Positions 1-7,732 of a stretch of DNA of 45,170 bases are shown in pieces. Position numbers and translations under genes: made by a program. Position 1 is the first letter of the stretch. Every line of letters starts with the position of its first letter. The stretch lies in contig SFDG01000016.1 in NCBI GenBank assembly GCA_004558305.1, positions 1 to 45,170 of the forward strand, given 5' to 3'. Source of the DNA: Phocaeicola plebeius. Its GTDB lineage: Bacteria > Bacteroidota > Bacteroidia > Bacteroidales > Bacteroidaceae. A model generated the notes under the pieces. It was not told where the DNA came from, made no database searches, and worked only from the letters and a program-made list of their open reading frames with translations.

Positions 1-5
1 GTTTA

Positions 6-197
6 TTATTGCATGTTACTTTTGGGCATGATAAAACTAAACAGTAGATAGAACAGGATTCCCGGAAAGGCAACCGAGCAGCAGGTGAGGACTGCGTAGC
101 CAGTCCGCACCAGTGTAGGGCTTATTCCGAAAAAGTCTGCAATGCCGCCGCATACGCAGGCCAGGATGCGCTCAGGGGATTTGGTCAGTTGTTTCAT
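6..197 (-). CDS. PspC domain-containing small membrane protein
   Basis: Short protein of the PspC family (63 residues from this start). It begins MKQLTKSPERILACVCGGIADFFGISPTLVR, which carries the family hallmark of a VCGGIA-type turn followed by an F..I.PTLVR segment, and ends in one hydrophobic helix. PspC-like proteins sit in the inner membrane and are linked to envelope stress; the role of this stand-alone Bacteroidetes form is not established. An in-frame ATG at 221 with a GAGGA upstream would add eight residues and lie just after the stop of the LytTR gene, so the start is uncertain. It is probably co-transcribed with that regulator. Confidence 0.75.
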   Translation of the reverse strand: MKQLTKSPERILACVCGGIADFFGISPTLVRTGYAVLTCCSVAFPGILFYLLFSFIMPKSNMQ

Positions 198-223
198 ATC
201 GTTGGTAGTAAACGGATGCATAG

Positions 224-1192
224 TTACGACAAATCCTCTGAACACACAAATGGTTGGGACAGATGGAAAGAAGATGGGACGAACGGACGGAAATGTGGGA
301 CGAACAGCCGGGAAAACGGGAGGAAAGGATGCCTATCCAGAGGTGTCGACCGGGATTTGGAAACAGGTATCGTATCATTGCAGTATTTCATCTGCAGCCC
401 GATGCCACTGCTCCTGCCCTCCACCCGATCTACCTGACGGAGGTTGACGAGAAAGGTCCGATGGCATTGCATGATTTCTGCATACGGACTGACTGCAGAG
501 ACAACACGCTTGATACTCGTGCGCAGCAAGGTCCTTTTCACGGTTCCTTGTTGTCGGTGGCAGACGGATACATAGTTGCCTTCGGACTCTGCATAAAGGA
601 AATCGCGGACGGAGATTTCAAGACGCTCTTTGGTGGTACCTTCCAGCAGGACTTTGTCTGTAGATTGTTCCGGTGCTGAGTCAGTGGCGGGCAGCTTACC
701 GGAAGGATTCATTTCAGCCTGTCGTGCGCGTTCCATCAATACTCCGTTCAGCAGTTGCGCTTCTTCCAGTTGCTGGAAATAGTACATTCTCAGATATACG
801 TTTCTCCAATAAAGGCCGATAGTGGTGGTGGCGCACAGGCAAGCGGCAAAAACGCCCAGAAAATTCGTGTACGACCAATGGTTGTCGATGGTGGAGCTGC
901 AGGCATAGCGGTCGAGAAACCAGGCAATGGCTACTGACAATAGCACCACATTGAAGAACTGGAACGCAACCCCGCGCCTGAAGGTATAGACCGGTGTCTT
1001 ACTGAGGTCGAACGGCATCCGCAAGACATAAACGACAAGGAACTCACTGACCATGCACGAGAAAAGACCGATGCCAAGGATTCCTGCCAACAAGGCCCAT
1101 TTCATCATCCCGAATTCGGAAAGTCCGAACGGCTGGAAGACGGCAAAGAAAAGTGTTCCTATAAATGCGCTTTTGAATCTATCTTTCATCAT
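224..1192 (-). CDS. LytTR-family transcriptional regulator with N-terminal membrane segments
   Basis: A 322-residue protein. Roughly four hydrophobic segments (about residues 9-23, 31-56, 77-94, 110-127) are followed by a short helical linker and a LytTR DNA-binding domain (about 185-282), recognisable from FLYAESEGNYVSV, the LLRTSIK stretch and CHRTFLVNL. LytTR domains bind DNA through beta strands; membrane-anchored versions are common in Bacteroidetes, where the signal is mostly unknown. The C-terminal 40 residues after the normal end of the domain are unusual, rich in Pro, Phe and Arg with a repeated RxFVP-like pattern. It precedes the PspC gene and likely forms an operon with it. Confidence 0.8.
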   Translation of the reverse strand: MMKDRFKSAFIGTLFFAVFQPFGLSEFGMMKWALLAGILGIGLFSCMVSEFLVVYVLRMPFDLSKTPVYTFRRGVAFQFFNVVLLSVAIAWFLDRYACSSTIDNHWSYTNFLGVFAACLCATTTIGLYWRNVYLRMYYFQQLEEAQLLNGVLMERARQAEMNPSGKLPATDSAPEQSTDKVLLEGTTKERLEISVRDFLYAESEGNYVSVCHRQQGTVKRTLLRTSIKRVVSAVSPYAEIMQCHRTFLVNLRQVDRVEGRSSGIGLQMKYCNDTIPVSKSRSTPLDRHPFLPFSRLFVPHFRPFVPSSFHLSQPFVCSEDLS

Positions 1193-1243
1193 ATCTTAAA
1201 ATCTTATGTTCCACTTCGGGAGATTCCCGGAAGTTGAGGGGTA

Positions 1244-1275
1244 CAAAAATAGGTATTTTATCCTCAACCGCCAAC
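1244..1275 (-). promoter_or_regulatory. Candidate promoter of the LytTR-pspC operon
   Basis: On the minus strand there is a TATTTTTG -7 box (1244-1251), matching the Bacteroidetes consensus TAnnTTTG, with GTTG (1272-1275) 20 bases upstream in place of the -33 TTTG. It lies about 50 bases before the start codon. Confidence 0.45.
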
Positions 1276-1376
1276 CTGAATCGGAAAGAAAGTCGTAGAA
1301 GGGAGCAGAGGAACGGAAAGGGAGCTTCCAGACGCCCGGCTCGTGTAAGGGATTTCTTATAAAAAATGGCAAATCG

Positions 1377-1408
1377 TTTTTATGTTCTCTCTTTTTTGCC
1401 TACTTTTG
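1377..1408 (+). promoter_or_regulatory. Candidate promoter of cysS
   Basis: A TACTTTTG box at 1401-1408 fits the TAnnTTTG -7 element and lies 26 bases before the cysS ATG. The -33 region (TTTTTATG near 1377) is only a weak match. The in-frame ATG at 1366 lies upstream of this box, so it is not the start. Confidence 0.5.
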
Positions 1409-1434
1409 TCCTCATAACCAAAAAAAGACGAGTT

Positions 1435-2913
1435 ATGGAAAATAAATTGTTTATCTACAATACATTGTCCCGTACGAAGGAACTGTTCGTTCCGCTACAT
1501 GCTCCTCATGTGGGCATGTATGTCTGTGGCCCCACCGTCTATGGTGACGCCCACTTGGGACACGCCCGTCCTGCCATTACGTTTGATATTCTTTTCCGCT
1601 ATCTGAGCCATATCGGCTACAAGGTGCGTTATGTACGGAACATTACGGATGTGGGCCATCTGGAACACGATGCCGACGACGGGGAAGACAAGATTGCCAA
1701 GAAGGCACGGTTGGAACAGCTGGAACCGATGGAAGTGGTGCAGTACTATACCCTGCGTTACCACAAGGCGATGGAAGCCTTGAACGTACTGCCGCCCAGC
1801 ATCGAACCGCACGCTTCGGGCCATATCATCGAACAGATACAGTTGGTGAAGGAAATTCTGGACAACGGCTTTGCCTATGAGAGTCAGGGATCGGTCTACT
1901 TCGATGTGGCCAAGTACAACCGGAAATACCGCTACGGAAAGCTGTCGGGTCGTAACCTGGACGATGTGCTGAACACGACCCGAGAACTGGACGGACAGGA
2001 GGAAAAGCACAACCCTGCCGACTTTGCCTTGTGGAAATGCGCCCAGCCGGAACACATCATGCGCTGGCCGTCACCGTGGAGCAACGGCTTCCCGGGGTGG
2101 CACTGCGAATGTACGGCCATGGGACGGAAGTATCTCGGTGAGACCTTCGACATCCATGGAGGAGGAATGGACTTGGTTTTCCCGCACCATGAATGTGAGA
2201 TTGCGCAGGCGGTGGCTTCGATGGGCCATGATATTGTCCGTTACTGGATGCACAACAACATGATTACTATCAACGGGCAGAAGATGGGCAAGTCGTTGGG
2301 TAACTTCATCACCCTCGATGAGTTCTTCCAGGGTTCTAATCCATTGCTGAGCCAGGCTTATACGCCGATGACCATTCGCTTTTTTATCCTTCAGGCACAC
2401 TATCGCAGTACCGTTGACTTTAGCAACGAAGCCTTGCAGGCGGCGGAGAAGGGGCTGGAACGCTTGATGGACGGCCTGAAGAACCTCGACCGGATTATAC
2501 CGGCCAAGGCGACTACCGGCATTGACCCGAAGGGATTGCGCAAGAAATGTTATGAAGCCATGAACGATGACCTGAACACACCGATTGTCATTTCTCACCT
2601 GTTCGACGGTACACGCATGATCAATACGGTACTCGACAAGAAGGCCACTATCAGTGCCGATGACCTGGAAGAACTGAAGAGCCTTTTCTACACTTTTGTC
2701 GTCGACCTTTTGGGATTGAAGGCGGAAGCCGAAAACAATGCGGCCCGCGAGGAAGCTTTCGGCAAGGTGGTGGACATGTTGCTGGAACAGCGTAGCAAAG
2801 CCAAGGCCAATAAGGACTGGGCGACCAGCGACCTGATTCGCGACAACCTGGCGGCATTGGGCTTTGAAGTGAAAGATACGAAGGATGGATTCACCTGGCG
2901 CTTGAACAAGTAG
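1435..2913 (+). CDS. cysS: Cysteinyl-tRNA synthetase
   Basis: Charges tRNA-Cys with cysteine in the cytosol. The 492-residue length is normal for a class Ia CysRS. Visible signatures are the HIGH motif as HLGH (residues 40-43) in the sequence GPTVYGDAHLGHARPA, Cys31 as the first Zn ligand, GWHCECTAMG and HHECE for the other Zn ligands, and KMGKS (283-287) as the KMSKS loop. The start at 1435 (MENKLFIYNT) matches the family N-terminus; the extra upstream codons back to 1366 cover the promoter. The gene stands alone and ends in a strong hairpin. Confidence 0.97.
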   Translation: MENKLFIYNTLSRTKELFVPLHAPHVGMYVCGPTVYGDAHLGHARPAITFDILFRYLSHIGYKVRYVRNITDVGHLEHDADDGEDKIAKKARLEQLEPMEVVQYYTLRYHKAMEALNVLPPSIEPHASGHIIEQIQLVKEILDNGFAYESQGSVYFDVAKYNRKYRYGKLSGRNLDDVLNTTRELDGQEEKHNPADFALWKCAQPEHIMRWPSPWSNGFPGWHCECTAMGRKYLGETFDIHGGGMDLVFPHHECEIAQAVASMGHDIVRYWMHNNMITINGQKMGKSLGNFITLDEFFQGSNPLLSQAYTPMTIRFFILQAHYRSTVDFSNEALQAAEKGLERLMDGLKNLDRIIPAKATTGIDPKGLRKKCYEAMNDDLNTPIVISHLFDGTRMINTVLDKKATISADDLEELKSLFYTFVVDLLGLKAEAENNAAREEAFGKVVDMLLEQRSKAKANKDWATSDLIRDNLAALGFEVKDTKDGFTWRLNK

Positions 2914-2937
2914 CCGGAATCGGGAAACATTCAAAAA

Positions 2938-2996
2938 GAAAATAAAGAAGGCAAGGCTTCGTTTTCAGACAGCCTTGCCTTCTTTATTTTTTTTCT
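2938..2996 (+). terminator. Bidirectional rho-independent terminator between cysS and the GH109 gene
   Basis: A near-perfect stem pairs 2940-2958 with 2971-2989 around a 12-base loop (core AAGGCAAGGCT / AGCCTTGCCTT). T-rich tracts follow on both strands, so it can serve both convergent genes. Confidence 0.9.
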
Positions 2997-3039
2997 TTGT
3001 CAATCTTCGCTAACGCTCAGAACAACAATTCTGTTCCTC

Positions 3040-4620
3040 TTATTTCTTGGCTTTCTTGGCAGCCTTAGCCTCTTTCTTGGCAATCTTTTCCCATTCCTTG
3101 GCACCCTGTTCCTTCAGCTTGGCAGTGGCAGCCTTGGCAGCAGCTTCTGTAGCAGCTTCGTCTTCAGCACTGGCAAAAGCGTGCTTGAAACCTTTCACTT
3201 CGTTCCAGTGGCCACGGGTAAAGTCGGGGAATGAAACGGCAGCGCAGCCATTGTCCATCGAGAGTGTGCCCAGTTCGGCCAGACAGCACCATTCTGCCAT
3301 GTCATATACGTCCATGTCAAGGGGCAGACCATTCTGCAAGCAGTAAATCATACGGCTGTCCATGATGAAGTCCATACCACCATGACCACCCACTTCCTTG
3401 GCCATTTCGCCATACTTCTTCAAGATGGGGTGCTGGAACTTGTCGACCAGCTTGTCCATTTCTTCCTTCGGCAGGAACGAGTGTGTGCTCAGGTTGTCAA
3501 CCTTCGGCTGAACGCCCGATGCGGCCATCTGCTTGGAGTCGATGGCGTAGCCTTGGATAGGATACTTGTTGGCAAAACCCTTCGTACCGGTCAGCTGGTA
3601 CAGACGGTTGTAGGGCTGCGGGTTCATTACATTGTGCTGGATTTCAATCACTTTGCCGTTGGCTGTACGGATCAGTGTTGTGGTATGGTCACCGTTGCGG
3701 AAGTTTTCGCACTTCTGTCCGGTTGCCTTCTCTACGAATTCCGGGCCATGTACGGCCTTTGTGTCCATGGCTACCAACGTAGTCATACGGTCGCCGCGGT
3801 GAATGTCGAGTGCCTGTGCAACAGGACCGAGGCCGTGAGTGGCATAGACGTCGCCACGGTTCTCCATGTTATAGCGCATACGCCATCCCAGTTTGTCTTC
3901 CTTACCGTTCTTCCAGTAGTAGTTCCAGAAGTCGTCCAGGTTGTGGATGTAGGCACCCTGTGCGCGGAGCACTTCGCCGAACACGCCCTGCTGGGCCATG
4001 TTCAAGGTATTCATTTCAAACCAGTCGTAGCAGCAGTTTTCCAGAATCATGCAGTGCTTGCGGGTGGTTTCCGACAGGTTAATCAGCTCCCAGCACTGTT
4101 CCAGATTCATGGCCGACGGTACTTCGATAGCCACGTTCTTGCCATGTTCCAAGGCATATTTGGCCACGGGGAAATGGTGGTCCCAGTCGGTAGCCACGTA
4201 GACCAGGTCGATGTCTTCGCGTTCGCAAAGGGCCTTGTAGCCTTCTTCGCCCGAGTAGATGGCGGCAGGAGGCAGGCTGGCATTGCGCAGGTATTTCTGA
4301 CATCTTTCAGCACGTTCCTGTTCATAGTCGCAGAGGGCTACAATGTGTGTACCCGGAATGTGGGTGAAACGTTCTACGGCACCCGGACCGCGCATACCCA
4401 AACCGACAAAGCCGACGCGTACCACTTCCATTTTGGGGACGGTCAGTCCGATGGCAGTTTCTTGTCCGGCAGGACGTTCGGGAGATTCAACAACGATGGT
4501 TCCTTTGTCCCAATGCCATTTGGTAGACGGAGACAATGACTGAGCAATACTTTTCAAGGGAGTCAAGGCGAGCAGGGCCACCGCACAAATCCCTAACATC
4601 CAATTTAAGGTTTTCTTCAT
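3040..4620 (-). CDS. Exported GH109-family (Gfo/Idh/MocA fold) glycosidase
   Basis: Secreted NAD-dependent enzyme of the GH109 type, whose characterised members cleave alpha-N-acetylgalactosamine from glycans by an oxidation-elimination mechanism. The protein has 526 residues. It has a signal peptide (MKKTLNWMLG to SIA, then Gln), the Rossmann glycine motif VGFVGLGMRGPGAV, and the GH109-like blocks VALCDYEQERAERCQ, DVYATHGLGPVAQ and GGHGGMDFIMD. The start at 4620 puts the signal peptide at the N-terminus. The last ~45 residues are Ala/Lys/Glu-rich, predicted helical and very basic, and extend past the usual end of the family. The assignment rests on recalled family resemblance; another Gfo/Idh/MocA activity is possible. 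The gene follows uxuB but has its own -7 box. Confidence 0.82.
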   Translation of the reverse strand: MKKTLNWMLGICAVALLALTPLKSIAQSLSPSTKWHWDKGTIVVESPERPAGQETAIGLTVPKMEVVRVGFVGLGMRGPGAVERFTHIPGTHIVALCDYEQERAERCQKYLRNASLPPAAIYSGEEGYKALCEREDIDLVYVATDWDHHFPVAKYALEHGKNVAIEVPSAMNLEQCWELINLSETTRKHCMILENCCYDWFEMNTLNMAQQGVFGEVLRAQGAYIHNLDDFWNYYWKNGKEDKLGWRMRYNMENRGDVYATHGLGPVAQALDIHRGDRMTTLVAMDTKAVHGPEFVEKATGQKCENFRNGDHTTTLIRTANGKVIEIQHNVMNPQPYNRLYQLTGTKGFANKYPIQGYAIDSKQMAASGVQPKVDNLSTHSFLPKEEMDKLVDKFQHPILKKYGEMAKEVGGHGGMDFIMDSRMIYCLQNGLPLDMDVYDMAEWCCLAELGTLSMDNGCAAVSFPDFTRGHWNEVKGFKHAFASAEDEAATEAAAKAATAKLKEQGAKEWEKIAKKEAKAAKKAKK

Positions 4621-4652
4621 GTTAGTAATGGTTTTAATGGTTAGTAGTGGGA

Positions 4653-4660
4653 CAAAGATA
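4653..4660 (-). promoter_or_regulatory. -7 box upstream of the GH109 gene
   Basis: TATCTTTG on the minus strand, an exact TAnnTTTG match about 33 bases before the ATG. A TTTG lies at 4672-4675 but only 11 bases from the -7 box, so the -33 element is unclear. Confidence 0.55.
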
Positions 4661-4747
4661 GGCAATTTTTTCAAAGTACACCTATATTCAACATTTATTT
4701 TGAAATAATCGTCCGGATATTCGGGATATAGTGGGTAGATAGCCATG

Positions 4748-4805
4748 AAACGAGGGTGTGTCAGAATGCAGAGCACTGGTCTACTTGTCATTCTGACACA
4801 CCCTC
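4748..4805. repeat. Intergenic inverted repeat, GAGGGTGTGTCA family (copy 1)
   Basis: GAGGGTGTGTCAGAATG (4752-4768) is exactly complementary to 4789-4805 around a 20-base loop. The sequence AAACGAGGGTGTGTCA recurs at 38322-38337 with its own inverted partner, so this is a dispersed element and not only a local terminator. It lies just after the uxuB stop on the minus strand and may also end uxuAB transcription. Confidence 0.85.
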
Positions 4806-4822
4806 ATGGTGACGGATCCGGC

Positions 4823-6442
4823 TTATGCCTGGACAGCTCTTTCCAGGGTGACGCGGACAGCTCCCTTGCCGGCAATCATCTCACGGAAGTATTGGCAGAC
4901 CAGGGAAGCCAGACCTGCTTCGTACAGGTCTACTCCGAAAATCTTGTCATTGTGCAGGATAGGCTCCAGAGCCGTTTCCACCGCTGCCGGTTCGCCCAGA
5001 CGGAAGTCCTGCACGTAGGGACATACACTGTCGAGCAGCGGGTCGGGACTGAGGGTGAACGGTTCGCCGTTGTCATCGATGGCCATGAGGTAGCGCAGCC
5101 ATCCCGCAAAGACCAGCGGGATGCGGCGCAATGAGGCTACATCGAGCGTGGAAGAAGCCTGATATGCCTTGATGGTTTCGCCGAAGCGGATGGCCAGCTT
5201 CTGGGACGTGTCGGTAGCGATGCGTTGGGGTGTGTCGGGCATGAAGGGGTTGGGAACCCGGACTTGCAGGACAGTATCGATGAATTCCTTCGGATCGAGG
5301 ATGCCCGGATTGACCACTACAGGCAGTCCTTCCTGATAGCCGATGATTTCCACCAGTTTCACTAGAGCCAGATCTTTCATCTCGTCGGCAATCAGCTGGT
5401 AGCCCAGTACACAGCCGAAGACAGCCAGAGCTGTATGAAGCGGGTTCAGGCAGGTGCAGACCTTCATGCGTTCTACCTTGTTGACAGTCTCGCGGTCGGT
5501 GAACATGACACCGGCTTTTTCCAATGCAGGCCGTCCGTTGGGGAACAGGTCTTCAATGACGAGGTATTCGCATTCCTCGGCGTTGACGAAGGGAGCCACG
5601 TAGGTATGCTTGCCGGTGACGATGGGGTCAAGGCCTTCCACTCCGTCGGCTTTCAGCATCTCCAGCACGGAGTTGTCCGGACGGGGAGTGATTTTGTCAA
5701 TCATCGACCAGGGGAAACTGACTTTGGCCGGATTGTTGATATAGTCGAGGAAGCCCGGTTTGGCAGTGCCGTTGGCAGTCCAGGCCTTGGCGTACGTCAG
5801 GATGGCATTGTACAGTTTTTCGCCGTTGTGCGAGCAGTTGTCGGTACTCACCATGGCAATGGGGGATTGTCCGGACTGGTAGCGGGCATAGAGCAGGGCG
5901 GTCACCTTTCCGATATAGCTGCCGGGCTTTTCGGGGCCGGCAGCTATATCGGGTGCTACCCACGGCAGGATTTCTCCTTGCGGGTTGGTCAGGCAATATC
6001 CTTTCTCGGTGATGGTGAAGGTAGCCATCTGCAAGGAATCCTTGGTGAAGATTTCTTTCAGGCGGCCGAATTCAGCGTCGTTGTCCGAATCAAGGATGCA
6101 CGATTCCACGACGCTTCCAATAATGGTTTTCTCCACGGTGCCGTTCACCTTCAGTGTAGCCAGAATGGTCAGGTCGTCACAAGGGCGGTTCACCTTTTCC
6201 ACGATTTCATAGTCGAAACCTTCGGCCACAATGATGCCGCTGTCCATATCGCCCGCGTTCAGCATCCGCTGGGCGATGTTGGCATGGAAGGCACGGAAGA
6301 TGTTGCCGGCTCCGAAATGAATCCAGCACGGATGGTCGTGGGTATGTTCGGCAACGGTTTTCCGGCAGAAGGCAGGGAGGTCATAGCCGGCAGCTTTCCA
6401 GGCAGCGGCTTCTTCGCGGATGCTTTGGTTGTTCAGCTTCAT
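4823..6442 (-). CDS. uxuB: Fructuronate reductase / mannitol dehydrogenase family protein
   Basis: Long-chain polyol dehydrogenase of 539 residues. With uxuA immediately upstream, the likely reaction is NADH-dependent interconversion of D-fructuronate and D-mannonate in glucuronate catabolism. The catalytic signature of the family is seen in KVCTCLNPLHTALAVFG (Lys, Asn and His spaced as in the active site). WIHFGAGNIFRAFHANIAQ is the N-terminal nucleotide-binding block. The start at 6442 is supported by AAGGAG a few bases before the ATG. The reading frame further upstream overlaps uxuA and is not used. Other polyol dehydrogenases share the fold, so context carries the specificity call. Confidence 0.85.
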   Translation of the reverse strand: MKLNNQSIREEAAAWKAAGYDLPAFCRKTVAEHTHDHPCWIHFGAGNIFRAFHANIAQRMLNAGDMDSGIIVAEGFDYEIVEKVNRPCDDLTILATLKVNGTVEKTIIGSVVESCILDSDNDAEFGRLKEIFTKDSLQMATFTITEKGYCLTNPQGEILPWVAPDIAAGPEKPGSYIGKVTALLYARYQSGQSPIAMVSTDNCSHNGEKLYNAILTYAKAWTANGTAKPGFLDYINNPAKVSFPWSMIDKITPRPDNSVLEMLKADGVEGLDPIVTGKHTYVAPFVNAEECEYLVIEDLFPNGRPALEKAGVMFTDRETVNKVERMKVCTCLNPLHTALAVFGCVLGYQLIADEMKDLALVKLVEIIGYQEGLPVVVNPGILDPKEFIDTVLQVRVPNPFMPDTPQRIATDTSQKLAIRFGETIKAYQASSTLDVASLRRIPLVFAGWLRYLMAIDDNGEPFTLSPDPLLDSVCPYVQDFRLGEPAAVETALEPILHNDKIFGVDLYEAGLASLVCQYFREMIAGKGAVRVTLERAVQA

Positions 6443-6461
6443 GATATTCTCCTTTCTTGCA

Positions 6462-7535
6462 TCAGTTGCGCTTGGCGTTCTTGTCGATGGCTTCCCACAG
6501 ACCGTTAATATAGGTAGCTCCCAGGGCACGGTCGTAGAGCCCGTAGCCCGGCATGGCCACTTCTCCCCAGATCATGCGTCCGTGGTCGGGACGGATGGGG
6601 CCGTTGAAGCCGATTTCATAGAGGGCCTTGACAATTTCGTACATGTCGAACGATCCGTCGGAAGAAAGGTGGGCAGCTTCCTCGAAGTTCTGCTGGCTGT
6701 GGAATTTCAGGTTGCGGACATGAGCAAAGTGGATGCGTCCTTTCAGCGAACGGATCATGGCCGGCAGGTCGTTTTTCAGGTTCGTGCCGTACGAGCCTGA
6801 ACAGAACGTTACGCCGTTGTGCGGATTGTCCACCATCTTCATCATGCGCTGGATATTTTCCTGGTTGATGATGATGCGCGGCAGGCCGAAGACGGGCCAG
6901 GCCGGGTCGTCAGGATGGATGGCCATATTGATATCGTATTGGTCGCAGACAGGCATGATGCGTTCGAGGAAATACTTCAGGTTTTCGAAAAGCTTCTCGT
7001 CATCCACGTCCTTGTACATGGCAAACAGTTCCTTCACCCGTTCCATGCGTTCTGGTTCCCAGCCCGGCATGATGGTACCGTTCATGTCGCCCTGGATGGA
7101 AGCGAACATCTTTTCGGGATTGAGGGCATCGACAGCTTCCTGCGTGTAGGCCAGTACGGTAGAGCCGTCCGGACGCTTGCGGGCCAGTTCGGTGCGAGTC
7201 CAGTCGAATACCGGCATGAAGTTGTAGCAGACCATGTGGATATCTTCCTTACCGAGGTTTGCCAGCGTTTCGATGTAGTTGTCGATATACTGATCGCGGT
7301 CGGGAGTGCCGATTTTGATGGCATCGTGAACGTTCACGCTTTCGATGCCGGCAACGCGCAGTCCGGCAGCTTCGACTTCCTCCTTCATGGCGCGGATGCG
7401 TTCGCGGCTCCATACTTCGCCGGGCATCGTGTCATAGAGGGTAGTGATGACTCCCTTTACGCCGGGAATCTGGCGGATTTGTTCCAGTTTGACGGTATCG
7501 AACTGAGAGCCGTACCATCTGAGTGTCATTTCCAT
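6462..7535 (-). CDS. uxuA: Mannonate dehydratase
   Basis: Dehydrates D-mannonate to 2-keto-3-deoxygluconate in the hexuronate branch leading to the Entner-Doudoroff intermediates. The 357-residue protein begins MEMTLRWYGSQFDTV, like known UxuA proteins. It contains the TIM-barrel metal and active-site blocks NMAIHPDDPAWPVFGLPRI, VTFCSGSYGTN, HFAHVRNLK and PDHGRMIWG. AGGAG precedes the ATG. It is the first gene of a uxuA-uxuB unit with a 19-base gap. No glucuronate isomerase or KDG kinase lies nearby. An operator-like palindrome sits between the promoter and the start codon. Confidence 0.95.
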   Translation of the reverse strand: MEMTLRWYGSQFDTVKLEQIRQIPGVKGVITTLYDTMPGEVWSRERIRAMKEEVEAAGLRVAGIESVNVHDAIKIGTPDRDQYIDNYIETLANLGKEDIHMVCYNFMPVFDWTRTELARKRPDGSTVLAYTQEAVDALNPEKMFASIQGDMNGTIMPGWEPERMERVKELFAMYKDVDDEKLFENLKYFLERIMPVCDQYDINMAIHPDDPAWPVFGLPRIIINQENIQRMMKMVDNPHNGVTFCSGSYGTNLKNDLPAMIRSLKGRIHFAHVRNLKFHSQQNFEEAAHLSSDGSFDMYEIVKALYEIGFNGPIRPDHGRMIWGEVAMPGYGLYDRALGATYINGLWEAIDKNAKRN

Positions 7536-7589
7536 ACAGTTTTCTCCTATTTATTATGATTGTTAGTAATTGGTTTCAGAAATCTTACT

Positions 7590-7609
7590 GTCTGTGTACG
7601 TGCACAGAC
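7590..7609. promoter_or_regulatory. Operator-like palindrome upstream of uxuA
   Basis: GTCTGTGTACGTGCACAGAC pairs at 9 of 10 half-site positions. It lies downstream of the uxuA -7 box and before the ATG, in the expected 5' leader, which fits a repressor operator. The cognate regulator is not in the window. Confidence 0.5.
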
Positions 7610-7625
7610 ACGTGCCAATCGGCTT

Positions 7626-7659
7626 CAAAGATACGAAATATATTTCAGTCCACCACAAA
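7626..7659 (-). promoter_or_regulatory. Promoter of uxuA-uxuB
   Basis: On the minus strand TTTG (7656-7659) and TATCTTTG (7626-7633) are separated by 22 bases, a good fit to the Bacteroidetes -33/-7 pair. The -33 overlaps the T-tract of the upstream argF' terminator. Confidence 0.65.
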
Positions 7660-7710
7660 AAAATGCAGATTACTGGGAAAAGTTCTGTCATTTCCCGGTA
7701 ATCTGCATTT
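7654..7710 (-). terminator. Rho-independent terminator of proA-argF'
   Basis: The stem AAATGCAGATTACTGGGAAA (7661-7680) pairs with 7691-7710 with one mismatch around a 10-base loop. On the minus strand it is followed by a run of seven T (7654-7660). Confidence 0.88.
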
Positions 7711-7732
7711 GCAGATGGGCGGAAGCCGGTCA

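Noticed and set aside
1366..1434. Upstream in-frame start for cysS
   Set aside because: It would add 23 residues unlike any CysRS and lies over the TACTTTTG promoter box.
3382..4539. 385-codon frame opposite the GH109 gene
   Set aside because: Shadow frame: no recognisable motif, and the opposite strand encodes a full exported enzyme with promoter and terminator.
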